A stretch of 64,000 bases of DNA from Ottelia alismoides (Eukaryota > Streptophyta > Magnoliopsida > Alismatales > Hydrocharitaceae): NCBI GenBank assembly GCA_037367405.1, contig JAZKJV010011598.1, positions 310,001 to 374,000 on the forward strand, read 5' to 3'. The notes beneath the pieces are model-generated. The model did no database searches. It was not told the origin of the DNA and worked only from the letters and a program-made list of their open reading frames with translations. Shown one piece after another: positions 10,955 through 22,914 of the stretch; the first letter of the stretch is position 1; every line of letters begins with the position of its first letter. The position numbers and the translations under genes were made by a program.

Positions 10955-13036
10955 GGTTTTGGGATCCGTGGATCTCAATCCATGGGACATATAAAATCAA
11001 TGGATGAGATTGATTTATGTCAATCCAATGGTCAAGATTGTTGTTGGTAAAAGCCAACAAATAATAATCTAATTTAAATCAAATATATTTGAGATGTCAA
11101 ATATATTTTAGTCCTAAATTAGATAAAGCAATTATGGAGAGAGATTTGCATGAATGATCTCCCCATTAGGAATGGTGGGGATGGCCACCAATTTCCTTGT
11201 GGAATTGGTAGTCGTCCACCATCTCCATATGGTGGAGATTGTCTCATGTAATCTCATTAGATTACACATCTCCATGAAATTCTCCCATAATTTTCAACAA
11301 CTTTTGTTGGGATTTTATTCACCAAAAATAGTTCACAAATAATTTTGGGAATATTGCAATCTTGACATTTGAAAATTGTGAATCACATTCACAACCCAAA
11401 ACAACATATAATTTACATTATCAATTAATTACACAATTTGTATCTAATACACATAATAATTAATCAACAAATATAAATTATAATTAGCTCTCTCTAATAC
11501 ATTATAAATCACATTTATAATATATTATGAATAATTGGATATTACTATCCACATTATTCTTATCCACAATAATTAAATCACATTCAATTATATTGGATAA
11601 CTTATTCTCATGTGCCCAAATAATATGAATCATATTCACATTATTTACATCTTTGATAATCAAATCACATTTAATTATCTAAGATAACTCTCCTTATAAT
11701 ATGAATCAAATTCATATTAGTCATGATAATTAAATCACATTTAATTATCCATTTTCTCAATGCTCGGATACATATATCAACAATAGAATTATCCATGAAC
11801 TCTTTCAAGGATAATGCGCTTTCTCCACGAATACTTGGAGATAAGGACATGACGATTGTATTGTTCCACGTATAGTGACATGGTTATTGAGATCACATCT
11901 CAAATCCAGATCTCAGGCCTCCCATAGATGCTTGATTAAATCAAGACCGTAAATCTAATCTTCTCATTGAATCTGAATCACATTCAAATCAATGTCCAAC
12001 ATTTGGACTGAGATCAGATTACTTCTCTACTGAGAGGAGTCACTAAAATCCAGACCCGTTTCATCACTCCCTAGGAATGGAAGCGTCATGGTTATACAAT
12101 CGTTTATGATCACATCACCCTCAGGTATTCCTAATACCTGTACATCCTGCATACTGGAAGACTCAGAATAAACCCGAAGTATTAGATCAACTTTACACTG
12201 TCTACTTCAGGGTTCTATCAGTAAGTTTCTCATTCGATCATTGGGAGTCGGTATCGATCATATACTTTCCAAAAGCATATATCATACCTAGGTCTTGATC
12301 ATATACTTTCCAAAAGTATATATCAAACCTACAAATTCAGTCAAGCTTCCAAAGCGAGACGACCATGCGCATGGAATTTGATTCTTCCGAATATCTCATG
12401 AGTGAGCTCATGTATTCCGATTCAGTAACTGGACCTGTATGATCCCTTTGAGAGATCATATTACTCATATGCCCTTATATGCACACCAGCGCGCCGGTGT
12501 ATAGACCTTGATTAGGTCATCAACCTATTGGTCTGCCAAATGTACATACTCAAACATATAGTAACACATCTGTCTCCGGTCAGAGGATGCGTGCCTATAT
12601 CATGACAGCATACGATATAGGACTTTGGTTATCTCGATCTCGTTAAGTCAACTCTTTGACCTAACTAATCTGACACCTCCGAATCTCTATTCCTATGTAG
12701 AGGACCTGCATCAAGAGGTCGGTCAGATATCAACCTAACTGAGATAGGATTGCCATCTCCTACTCTGGCTAGAGATCATCTCTTAACAATCATTTGACGG
12801 TGCTTGATGAGTCCTCGATCTAACTCTTTAGATATTCATCTAAGCATCGGCCTCTATGATTCAATAATTGAATCAACAACTGTATGATCATCAAAATGGC
12901 CATGGTACATAACCCTAATTGTACTAAGGGACCTATTATGCAAATTATTCATTCTTCATTTCAGATCAGGGAATGATATTCGCAATAACATTTATTGCAT
13001 AATGGCTCGTCGTGGGTTCGCATGTCCAACAAATAT

Positions 13037-14358
13037 CGCCCCAATAATACGAGGATCCGATATTGGGGTCACTACGCATACGTCCTTACTCTTTCGAGAA
13101 GCAACGAGCCCAATCCAAATGGATCGTATGCAGTAGCTGTTACTTCAGACATGCGTCTCCTACATACAATATCTGGCGACGGAACCCTTCGACTTGACGA
13201 GAGACCATGGATGTCACTTATGTGATCCTCCACCTCATATTCAAATTATAATCAATTATTATGAATCATATTCATATAATTAATTCTTCCAAGAGAAAAA
13301 CACATCTATTCATAATAGAGTATTTTTAATTGGATATAATTAACTTAATCACATTACATTAATTGTCAATCCAATTCATTCAACAAACTCGATTTTACTT
13401 GAATATATGGTATTATCTCAAAGTACGTATTAATTCGAATTTTAATAATCAAAAAATACATCATGATCTCTCAGCCATCATTCATTCTCTATCAGTTGTC
13501 ATGGCCAGTACCGACGGGATGGGACGGACCGCAACCGGTGCGACCCGCTACCCCAACGCTCCCCGACTAGACACCATATCCGCCTAAGGAAAAATAATGC
13601 TGAGCCAATCACTTTGTATTTGAGATGATCATCGGTTTTTTTTAACCAAAATTATACCATATAGTAATAATCAAAATTATTTTGATTATAAGGAAATTTG
13701 CTAACCAAATTCCCAATCCTATTCAAGCAAGTTGTTTGTTGATTGTGTTTCCAATTAGGATCTAGATCAAATATAATCAATTATTGGTTGAAGCCAAGTA
13801 AATTAAGGAAATAATAATCATTAAATATTTCTCAAATATTTTTCATAATTATTTAATGAAATTAACAATTAATTTCACTAATTGACAATCACTTGGTTCT
13901 TGATTAGGAATGTAATTTCAGCAGTGACCCCTACTTACTAAAATTAACATATCTCAATCAAAACAATCCAAATTATGCAAAATCAGTTTCCTAAGATTGT
14001 TAATTTGATTTATGACAGAACTTAAGTTATATTTCACGCATTTCAAGGTGGATCAAAACAGAAATTAACTCATTAATCATGTTAAGATTCACAGTTCCCG
14101 CAACAGTGAATACATGTTCATTAAAATGACCATATCTCGAGCAAACGGATTCCAAATTACGTAAACTCAGATCCTACGGTTTCCTTATTTAATGGGAAAC
14201 AAAATCCAAGTTTTATTTTCGTGTTTAAACAATTTAAACAAGGCCGAAAATAATCACAAAATAGAGATGCAAAAATGAAATGCTATAAAACTTTCGCAAC
14301 CATAACGAACCAAAGTCGGCTTAGGTTTATGGATCGTATACGAAACCATCGCCCTAAG
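13037..14358 (-). mobile_element. Copia leader and 5' gag region, decayed
   Basis: The interior continues to the right of the solo LTR. Directly downstream (minus strand) of the primer site is typical copia leader sequence. No Gag motif could be read with confidence. Confidence 0.45.
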
Positions 14359-14370
14359 GCTCTGATACCA
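14359..14370 (-). promoter_or_regulatory. Primer-binding site, tRNA-iMet type
   Basis: The minus strand reads TGGTATCAGAGC, the complement of the 3' end of plant initiator tRNA-Met and the standard copia primer site. It is preceded by CCTTCA plus AG, so it directly follows the last bases of the copia LTR end. Confidence 0.88.
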
Positions 14371-14384
14371 CTTGAAGGATAATG

Positions 14385-17300
14385 GTAGGGAAAGATGATC
14401 CTTCTTTGTCGCAACATTCAAGCGTTTGTAATCCACACAGAAACGCCACGACGTGGGTACTCGAGTCACAATCTCCTCTCCATCCTCGTTGGTGGTCCTC
14501 TGAATTCTCGACTTTCTCTGGACAACATGGATAGGTTCCACCCACTTGGAATCGGAGATGGAATAAATAAAAACCGTGTCGCATCATTTCCCAATTTCTT
14601 TCTTCACGACCTCTCGTAAATTTGGATTTAACCTGCGGTGGAATTCATGAGAGAGTTTGACTTCATTCTCAAGGTATATATGATGCGAACACATAGCGGG
14701 ATTTATCCCACGGAGATCGAAGATGCTCCAGCCTATTGCCTTGCGGTTTTCTCCAGGATCTCTAGCAAGTAAGATTTCTGCTCCTCGGTCAATCATGAAC
14801 AGATGATGACTAGAAACTTCTTCTCTTGTCCTGCAAGGAAGACATATTTCATGGTTGTGGGTAATGGTTTAAGCTCAGGTAAAGTGTGGTCATCGAAAAA
14901 ATATGGCTTAATCAATTCTGGCTCTGTGCTGATAGTGGTTGGATCTGTCTCTGAAGTAACTGCCATCAACTAATTCAGCTCTGGAGTCAGACCGTCAAAA
15001 GTATCCAAGCAATCGGCAAAAGCTACGTCCGACTCATCATCCTCATCTTCTGATTGTCCTAAAGAGGAAAGGACAGACCGATCTAGCTGGGCCTCTGTGT
15101 CATCAAAGATGTAGGAGGATGAACTCTCTATGTGATATGCACCTTGTTCTTTCCTAAGGATCTCACAAACTGTTTCATGTACAAGATTCTCTCCAGCGGA
15201 GAGGGACTCATCGGTGTTGGTCGGGTTCCGTCTCCATGGTCCAACGGTGTCTACATGAATACAATCTACTTCCGACGAGGTGTACTGGATTATTGAAGAC
15301 AACTCAGATTCTGAAACTAAAATATTTTCGTCAAACAGGAAACTGAGTTCTCTACATGAATAGGACTCTAACTCTGCTTGGAAAAAAATTCATGAAAGGA
15401 AACATGGGGTGCGTCCTCCTCAGATGGAGGTGCAAGCTCTTTATCAGGCTCGCTTGATTCACTGCTAGTGCTCCCCTTCGTCTTTTTGTTCTTTTTGTCT
15501 TTCTATTTTTTTTTGAGATTTTAGGGATTTTGAAGCCCTTTTATTCTGCTGAAAGTGGTGGTGCTGGTGATGTTGCTCCTCTGCCTCCAAGTTCTCCTCA
15601 GGTAGAGACTTGGCGACATCCTCCTCATATTCCCGTGATCAATCAGGTATGGTCACGGTCCTTCCGCTCCTAAGGGACATATGATTCACATTATCATACG
15701 AAAGGATCTCATGTTTATATAGGGAATAATCTGAATAGTATACATGATCTCATGGTCGCTGTTGACCCTGATTCAGGCTATTGGGGTTAGCCTGAACCTG
15801 GATGGGAATTGGAGTCCTTCATGCCATATGTTGATCCTGGTGGCGTGAGACACGGTTCAGATCTTTCCTTATGTCATGGTAATCATTCTGCATCTGCTGA
15901 CCATATCGTTCAAAGACTGGATGGCCAAGGTGAGGGACCCCAGATCACTAGTGGGTGCGGTCTATTGATGCTGACTAGAGGATGAGTGATTATGCTGTCT
16001 ATATTGGCCCTGCTCGCCCTGCCAATACTGCTATGGGTGGGACTGTGAGGTGTAAGGTGGTGGGGGGCCCTGCTAGCCCAAGTGGAATGTGCGCCGTTGT
16101 TGGTGCTGCTGAGACTGGTATCCTTATCCTGGATGGGACTGCACAAAACGCAGTGTGGGGATGGAGCTGGTGTCTTGGTAAGCTAGTGAGGGTCAGTGTG
16201 GCTGACCACTCCCTATCCCCGACTGTCTGCCAATAGGTTCATGGTTGTACCACAACCTCGTTGATCTCAAACACCTGCGGTGGCTCCTCGTAGACTAACT
16301 CCACCTGTGGGGGTGTGTGCTGCTCCTGTTGAGTGTATTGTTGCTCCTCAACCTAGCTGCTCTGAGGCCATTGTACCTGCTCCTGTACAAGATGAACTCG
16401 ATGTACAAACATATGTGGTGCAGAAGGGGCAGGTAGTCATATATTGGCTACCTTCTCAAATAATTCCTCCACTTGTTTTGGAAATCATGAAAGAGCCTCA
16501 AGGTCAGTGACCCTCTTGTGGATATGTTCTACCATGGTGAGCTTATCAACTATTATCCCCATCTTATGGATTAGGTCATCTGTCAGATTTGTTATAGTCC
16601 TCCTAGGTGTCTCATGAGATAGGCTTGATGGAGACACCTGATAGGCCCTTGTGGCATGAGATCTTCCTGTTTCTGCCATCTGCTATAGGATATTCCATAC
16701 GATGTCTTCGTTCTTTTTCAGATAGCTACCTCCACAGGCTGCAATCACTAACCCCTGCATTTTATAGGTCATGCCACAAAACAAGGTCTGGACTAAGATC
16801 GCCTTGGTAACATCATGACAAGGGCATTTCTGTGTCAAGTCATTGAATCTATTCCAGGCTTCATGAAATGGCTCGTGGGGGCCCTGGGAAAAATTAATGA
16901 TCTTTGTCCTCATTTGGTTAGTCCTACTAAATGGGTAGAACTTCTTTAAAAATAGGTCTTTGAATTGCAACTAGGTCGTACATCTAACCTCGAGATTCTT
17001 CAACCAATGGGCGACCTTGTCTCCTAAGTTAAATGGGGTAGCCTTCAGCCTGATGTAATCTTGTCCAAACCTAGGATGGCTAAGGTTGTTACACACCAAC
17101 TCGAAGTCTCTCAAGAAAGAATATGGTTCTTCTATTACATTCCCTTTGAACTTCGGTCACATCCCAAGAAGATGGGGCTTCAGTTCAAATGCCTCTGGTG
17201 AAACCTTAGGTACGAGCCAACTGTGCATATCATTCTCTGCTGGGTTATAGGCATCTACCATCGGTCTGTCTATTCCACCCATCTCAATCACATGTCCCAT

Positions 17301-17655
17301 CCTAGCCATAAGATCTGCATTCAGTTTCTCAGCTCTAGCTAAACGGACAAGGATTTGCTGCATGGGGGTCATCTTTGTATTCCTCTTCGTCAGGGTTTCT
17401 CTTAGGAGGCATCTTGGTCTTGGGTTTGTCTTCTTCACCTGGTTCAACAATGTGGCCTAGATTAGAAGAAGATTTAGGGATGAAGATATTCTCATCGAGG
17501 AGAAGGTCTTCCTCGATGAGATGGGAAGAGAGAAAGGGAATGGTTTGAGGGTGACCATCCCGAGAGTGAGAGATCCCGAACTCAAGAGGGTCATAAATCC
17601 GGGTTGGCCCAAGTTGTGCTTGGGCCGTTGAAGACGTACTTGTTGAAGGGTTCAA
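14385..17655 (-). pseudogene. Athila-like gag-RT pseudogene
   Basis: Minus strand, broken by stops and shifts. Order: Gag amino end (17655-17335); acidic and proline-rich segment with SPEAFELKPHL (about 17180); capsid-like core at 16970-16683 with FYPFSRTNQMRTKI and FHEAWNRF; a tail with an LRSGR motif near 15650; an acidic linker (15302-14970); ELKPLPTTMKYVFL near 14870; then the reverse-transcriptase start with FDLRGINP, RRLNPNLREVVKKE and WRFCVDYKRLN. It stops at 14385, before the catalytic aspartates, where copia sequence begins. The retropepsin domain expected between Gag and the linker is missing. The motif set is characteristic of Athila-lineage Ty3/gypsy elements. Confidence 0.82.
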
Positions 17656-19145
17656 TGAGAGATTCGTGAAGCCTGAATAAATACCCCCCAGTCAGTCATC
17701 TTCGATGGCAAAAAGAACCGATGAGAGCAAGGTATTCAATGAGGCGCTTGTTCTACGTGCATGCAAATGTGCGACATAAATCACACAATACAAACACAAT
17801 ACAAAATCCTCAAGTTCACCAACTCAACATGTGATGGCCGTAAAGGCTCAGCCGAATTATCTTGTCAGTTTTAGTTGGTGATAAATGCAAGTCTTGAAAG
17901 ATTAACGAGTTGTTGGGTGCCTGTACTTCCCTATAGTCTGTCACGATTCTTACGAAACCCCCTTTCAACCAGTATAGGAGTAAGTGCGGACCGTATAAAT
18001 ATAGCTACTCGTTTCTTGAGGACAAAGCCTTATAAGCCATCCTCTAAGCCTCCCACTCTGCTAAGGAAATCCAGGCCATTTACCGACTACCTATAGATCC
18101 TCACAGAAAGTGGCTAATCGTTTTGAACCAATAGTCTATATGAAAATCTTGGCTTTGGCTCTATCCTAGTGTCGTCTCTCTCTCACTTGCAAGTAAATCA
18201 TACAATGAGGGCTTTATGCACCCGTAAAACAAGATTCTTTTTATTCAAAATTTGTTTAATCGCCTGCTCAATTCAGTCCCAATTTCAAATTAGGTTGTCA
18301 CTTAAAGTTTAATATGAACATACAAATACGTCTACCATTCAGTCCCAATTTCCTTTAAAATCCTAGGTTAAAAAACAGGGGAGGAGTCGAAAATCAGAAT
18401 GAAAACGTAAAACGACGATGCATGCTCAGAAGAAGGTATACTTACAGTGACTCCCAACACTCTCCATGCAGTATACAGAACTAAATTTTTAAAAATTTCA
18501 CACCAATGCATGTAGATCGAGAAAACCGTACCTAAGCATAATACTATTAGAAGGGAAGAATTGATTTTAATTTGGCTATGTTGTACGTTGTTATGTGCGT
18601 ATCTTTAAAAATCCCAGAAGATGTGATTCTCCCAAGATGTGTGGCCTAAACTACGATTGGAACATACAAATTGCAATTAAATAGCCGGGTGCCTATCCTA
18701 ATTTCGCCACTCAAGTCGAGCCCCACCCTCACCAGAGTGTGAAATCGGCCCGCTACGCCACAAAATAATGTCCAAGTCTGATTACATACGTGAGATTTCG
18801 AACGGAATCTGCTCGAACTTTTGTAATAAAATAAAATGCAAAAAATAAAATCCTAAGGACTCTACACTCACTCACAATTCGACTCGATCTTAAATATATG
18901 TGATTCCTTCAGTCGGCTATTTTTTCAGAAAATACCAGCCTCCGAAGCTCCTGAGTTGCTCAGCTAAGCAGCATCTACATCGTGCCAGGTCCCTCGCACA
19001 AAAATAAGATGGTGGTCAAAGAAAATAAATAAAAAATTGCTGAAAATAAAGAGAGAAATATCCACAAGAAGAACCGTGGGCTAGACTACCCGGGGGTTGG
19101 AAAACCTAAAATCAAGATGTTCCGAAAATTAACCTAAGCAGTTCC
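17656..19145 (-). mobile_element. Untranslated leader of Athila-like element
   Basis: About 1.5 kb lies between the primer-site remnant and the first Gag codon. It carries blocks also present in the leader of element Z (50564-51850), including 'tggctctatcctagtg', 'caatgagg' and 'gcggaccgt'. A long leader is usual in this lineage and often holds the packaging signal. Confidence 0.65.
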
Positions 19146-19163
19146 TCCCCGGCAACAACCCCA
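19146..19163 (-). promoter_or_regulatory. Mutated tRNA-Asp primer-binding site
   Basis: The minus strand reads TGGGGTTGTTGCCGGGGA against the expected TGGCGCCGTTGCCGGGGA. The 3' half is exact; the 5' half carries substitutions. Its place, 1.5 kb before Gag and next to LTR-like sequence, supports the call. Confidence 0.7.
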
Positions 19164-21150
19164 TCTAATTGACCCGAGGATTACCCTTTTAATTTAATCA
19201 AATTAATGATTAAAAGATGCTCGTTTATTGCAGTCGGGCAAAATCAAATTAATCAAAAACTACAATTTAATTATTTGTCAAATTAAAGCAAACGGTCATT
19301 TTTTTCACTTGGGTAAGCCCAAAGAACTCAGGGAGGACACTGTTTCCTTAGGTTTATTTGAAGTCGATCTAGAAATCAGGTTTTCAAAGAGGATATTTTT
19401 TATGCAAGTGAAAATGTAAAGCAATTTCGGGCTAATTTAAGGGTTAAAATGCAAATTATGATCGATTCAAGTCCAAAAATCCTCAAACTTAGCCAGAAGT
19501 TGAATAATGATGAAATTAAGCTACTGTATATTTTTTGGAATTTTTGGAGATAAAATGAATTTTCTGTGAATTAAATATGCAGAGTAGGTGATTTTGAGTA
19601 ATTATTTTACTAAATAGAAAACCTAATTATTTTCAGAAAATAAAATTACCCTAGATGAGTCTATATGATAGCTTTCCATGAAAAATAATAAATCCTAAAA
19701 ATAATGATTTCCATTTTACTAAAAAATAATTACTCTAATCACCCAAAAATTTTATTGCGACCTCGATATGCATGCAAATGCCATGAAAATTCGAAACAAT
19801 TTAGAACAACTTAATCACTACCTACTACGAATTTTGGAAAATTTTCGAAGCAACAATTAATTTAATACAAATTAAATATTATACAGTGGGTAAAATATGC
19901 TATTTTCCACAACAATAATGATATCAAATAAAAACAAAACTCCTAAAAATGTATTCAGTGTCCACAATGATATTGCAAGAGTTGTTCTACAATATAGAAT
20001 TTTTAGAATAAAGAAATGATGACAAAATTATGTTCAAATTAAAGCTTAAATACAGGGCTCTAATTGGAAATACATAATTGAAAATGAATAAAAAAATAAC
20101 ACACAAGGCGCTTATTTAATTACCTAGACCGTCAAGGGTCTTCTCACAATTTTCCTAAGAAGACACGTGTGCCTCACGTGTTTCCTAGAAGTGGGGAGGC
20201 TCTTTTGTGATTTTCTGGATCCGCGGGACATGAAACTGCAAATTCACCTTGGGGGGATGGTATCGCGTACGTGACGGCCAGGCGGGGGGTACTTTCATTA
20301 TTTGTGGAGACCAGGAGGATCTTCGTGAAATGTGTCCCCTCCCCACGTGAGCCTCACGAGCGGAGGGCTTTGGGCGGTGGGCTGAAGTCAAAGGCGACCT
20401 GGAGGTCGTGAGCTGGCGGTGGGGCTGCGTGGACATGCGTCCCAAGGCTTGGCAGATGACGTCGAGAGAAGATGGTTGTAGGACTCGCAGCGCGCGTGGA
20501 CGCAAGGTGGAGGGCAGCTGCGTGGTTGCGCAGACTGTAGAGGAGGGCTCGCAGGCGGAGGCTATTCGGCAGTTGGTCCAGCCGGAGGTAGTGGTCCTCC
20601 GCACGGGGGAGCAACGGTGCAGCGACCGTGGTGAAGTAGCATGGCGGAGGTTGGTGCGGGGCTCCTCTCGGTCAATATGAAGACCACCTCCTTCGACACA
20701 CGACTGGAGGTAGCTGCTCGCGGGGGCTCCGGATGTGGGTGGATATCGGCTGGAGATGCTGAGGTGGGCACTGTCGTAGACGATGAGATCGAAGTGGCTG
20801 AGTCTTGTCGCACGGAGAAGGATGGCGGGCAGTTATCGATCGGAGATGTTGAGGCGGGCGAGGCTCGCTGCCGAAGAAAGGCGGAGCTGTAGAGTGGAGG
20901 TAGTAGGAGCGGAGTTGATTGGAGGGAAGCGAAGGTGGTGGTCGGTAGATCGGGATGATTTTGAAAAGAAGAGATAGAAGGAAAAGAAGGAAGGAGGAGA
21001 AATAGAGATAAAAGAAGAACAGAGGAGTAAGATGGAAAAAAAGTTGAAGGAAGAAGAAGTTACCTGGGGTTCGTGGGTGAGGTGCCTGTGGAGCGGAAGC
21101 TTGGAGCTTCCAGGTCGTAGATCACACGCCTCGGCTTGGTACGTATATAT
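19164..21150 (-). mobile_element. 5' LTR of Athila-like element (5'-truncated)
   Basis: The sequence to the right of the primer site resembles the other family LTRs. There is an AT-rich U5-like part with the 'cagggagg' motif near 19330, then a GC-rich island at about 20150-21000. The family LTR start (TGATGAATC) is not found on the right, so the LTR is probably cut at about 21150. Overlapping frames in the GC-rich part on both strands are not called as genes. Confidence 0.6.
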
Positions 21151-22289
21151 ACACATTGTTACATCCTTCTACCCCTATGATCCATATACTCAGCAATAAC
21201 CACATTCTTACATCATTATTAACTTTCGGAATGTGAAGTAAGAAAGGAAACTGAATAAAAATATGCTCCAACAACATATTATATTCATGATTCCCACAAC
21301 TAAATAATGCAAGATAAAGACTGTAAAGTGTACAAAGAAGTAACAAGGGTAAGCTACTACGGCGATGAAATACTCATGAAAGGTGCAACTCTATCTATAT
21401 TGGAATACGATTTACATGGATGGAGAAAAAACAAGACGTACTAGTCAAGTGTATACGAGTCTATACCAAAACAAACCAAACTCAAAAGACCATTGGTAAA
21501 GCTCACAATGGTATACACTCGTAGAAGATCTGACTGTCTATCTTTTCATAACTCATTTCTCATCGATTCGAACACTTGGATGAGTTTTAGATACACATTC
21601 AAAATCCCTCAATAGTCGTGTATTGTAAGTACACTGGAGAGTCGACTCAAGCAATCAAAACACCAATTTTCAAATTTAACAAGGGAATACCTGGGTATGA
21701 TTACACTGTGGATCATACAGGACCACATCGATTCCATCTTTGTAACAACATACAGATCTTTGACATAGAGCACCACTGAAACGGTGATTTTGCGTAATTT
21801 AAAATGATGTTTTTATCACCATAAATGTACTCACATAAAAATCGATCAATTCAAATAAAAAATCACAACTATGAGCATCCACAATGCGCAATAAAATATA
21901 GAGGGCAAGTAGAGGTTCGAATCCACAAGGATCAAGTAAATTTGCAATTTCAATTTGATTTTCAAACTTGATTCCTAATGCGAGAAAATGAAATGTATTT
22001 GATTTTCCACTAGAGAGCCTTAAAACATGGTGAAACCTATTTTAAAATGATCTAAATAGTTCTTAATATTTTTGAGAATTTTCTAGATATTTTATGGTAG
22101 TTTTAGTTCTCAAAACAACATGTAAAGGGTATGGATGAAATAAAAAAATTGAAGAGCTAATTTGCAATTGAACAAATTAACTTATAACTATCAAGGAAAA
22201 CTTTATAATTTTCGAAAAAAAGATAATGTAATGGGAAAAATTGTATATCAAACTTGACTCAAACTTTAGAAAAAGGAAAGATAAATCCT
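21151..22289. other. Unassigned AT-rich sequence, possible LTR end
   Basis: No gene is visible. Around 21790-21960 a minus-strand reading resembles the downstream end of another gypsy LTR ('ttgatccttgtggattcgaacc'), but no primer-binding site follows it. The rest matches nothing I recognise. Confidence 0.3.
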
Positions 22290-22365
22290 TAACTAATGGT
22301 CTGGTGGTAGAAGCAGTGGCTCTCACGTTAAAGGATCATAGTTCGAATCTCGCTACTAGTAAAAA
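22290..22365 (+). repeat. tRNA-Glu-like sequence (SINE head or tRNA pseudogene)
   Basis: An A-box-like TGGTCTGGTGG lies at 22297-22307 and a B-box-like AGTTCGAATCT at 22340-22350, 43 bases apart as in a tRNA gene. Between them the stretch GGCTCTCAC matches the anticodon loop of plant tRNA-Glu with anticodon CTC at 22322-22324. Anticodon and acceptor stems do not pair well, so it is not a working tRNA. A tRNA-derived short interspersed element or a tRNA pseudogene fits best; no poly-A or T-rich tail marks its end. Confidence 0.5.
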
Positions 22366-22914
22366 GACATAGATTTAAATGCTAAAATATAAATTTGAGA
22401 TTTCATTTTGCAAAATTTTCAATGATCTATTAGATCAAGATTAAAGCGGCATACTTTGAAGTTAATACTCAAAAGAATTTAACTTTTCAAAGGTTGAAAT
22501 CTTAAATAAATTGCATTTAGATTGACAAAATAAATAAATAAATAACAAGGTAAGAAAAATGGCTTGTTTGTTTTCCGGTAGGCTTTGAACCTTAGAACCC
22601 AAAGGGAAGGAGGAACCGGTTGCAAGGAGGCAGCACGGGTCCGAGGAGATGCCGAGGCACGATGACTCAGAGAGACGCACCCGGTGTGGGCGCGTATAGC
22701 AACACAGATAGGGGTGACAAGCGGCCTGGCTGAAGAGCGATGGATTTGAGCTTAGAGATGGATGATGGTTATCTTCCACTTGTTCTATGTCTCAGATGGG
22801 CTTAATCGTGCTCCTTTTGTAACCGATTACATGGTGAGATGAGGTGTCGTAATGTCTAAGATGTACGGGATGAAGTCGCAACAACCGATCAACCTTGGGT
22901 TGCTTCTGGTAGTA
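22366..22914. other. Unassigned sequence with GC-rich part
   Basis: Low-complexity AT-rich DNA is followed by a GC-richer stretch at 22560-22915. A 105-codon minus-strand frame (22462-22779) has no recognisable domain. This could be old host sequence into which the DNA element at 22915 inserted. Confidence 0.25.

Larger units (their letters stand above)
10363..13036 (-). mobile_element. Solo copia LTR with target site duplication
   Basis: A complete LTR of 2664 bp (10368-13031) on the minus strand starts TGTTGGACAT and ends ATATCCTTCA. It is flanked by AATAT on both sides (10363-10367 and 13032-13036). There is no primer site on its left and no polypurine tract on its right. This is the expected product of recombination between the two LTRs of a full element that had inserted into an older relative. 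The flanking sequences join cleanly when it is removed. Confidence 0.92.
3781..14384 (-). mobile_element. Degenerate Ty1/copia retrotransposon, minus strand
   Basis: On the minus strand the order is: LTR stub (14373-14384), tRNA-iMet primer site (14359-14370), leader and gag region, integrase remnant (near 8700-8500), reverse-transcriptase remnant (near 7700-6860), polypurine tract (6384-6398), 3' LTR (6383-3781). A solo LTR of the same family interrupts it at 10363-13036. Without that insertion the interior is about 5.3 kb, normal for copia. The pol frames are broken by many stops. The 5' LTR is almost wholly lost, and no matching target duplication flanks the element, so it cannot move on its own. 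Confidence 0.8.

Noticed and set aside
3781..13031. A 9.25 kb copia element bounded by 3781-6383 and 10368-13031
   Set aside because: The right LTR has its own AATAT duplication on both sides, so it is a solo insertion; the true primer site lies further right at 14359.
20185..21156. Several frames that could suggest a host gene
   Set aside because: They lie in the GC-rich island of an LTR whose primer site and leader are identifiable to the left.
22297..22350. Functional tRNA-Glu gene
   Set aside because: Anticodon and acceptor stems fail to pair, so only the promoter boxes and the loop are kept.
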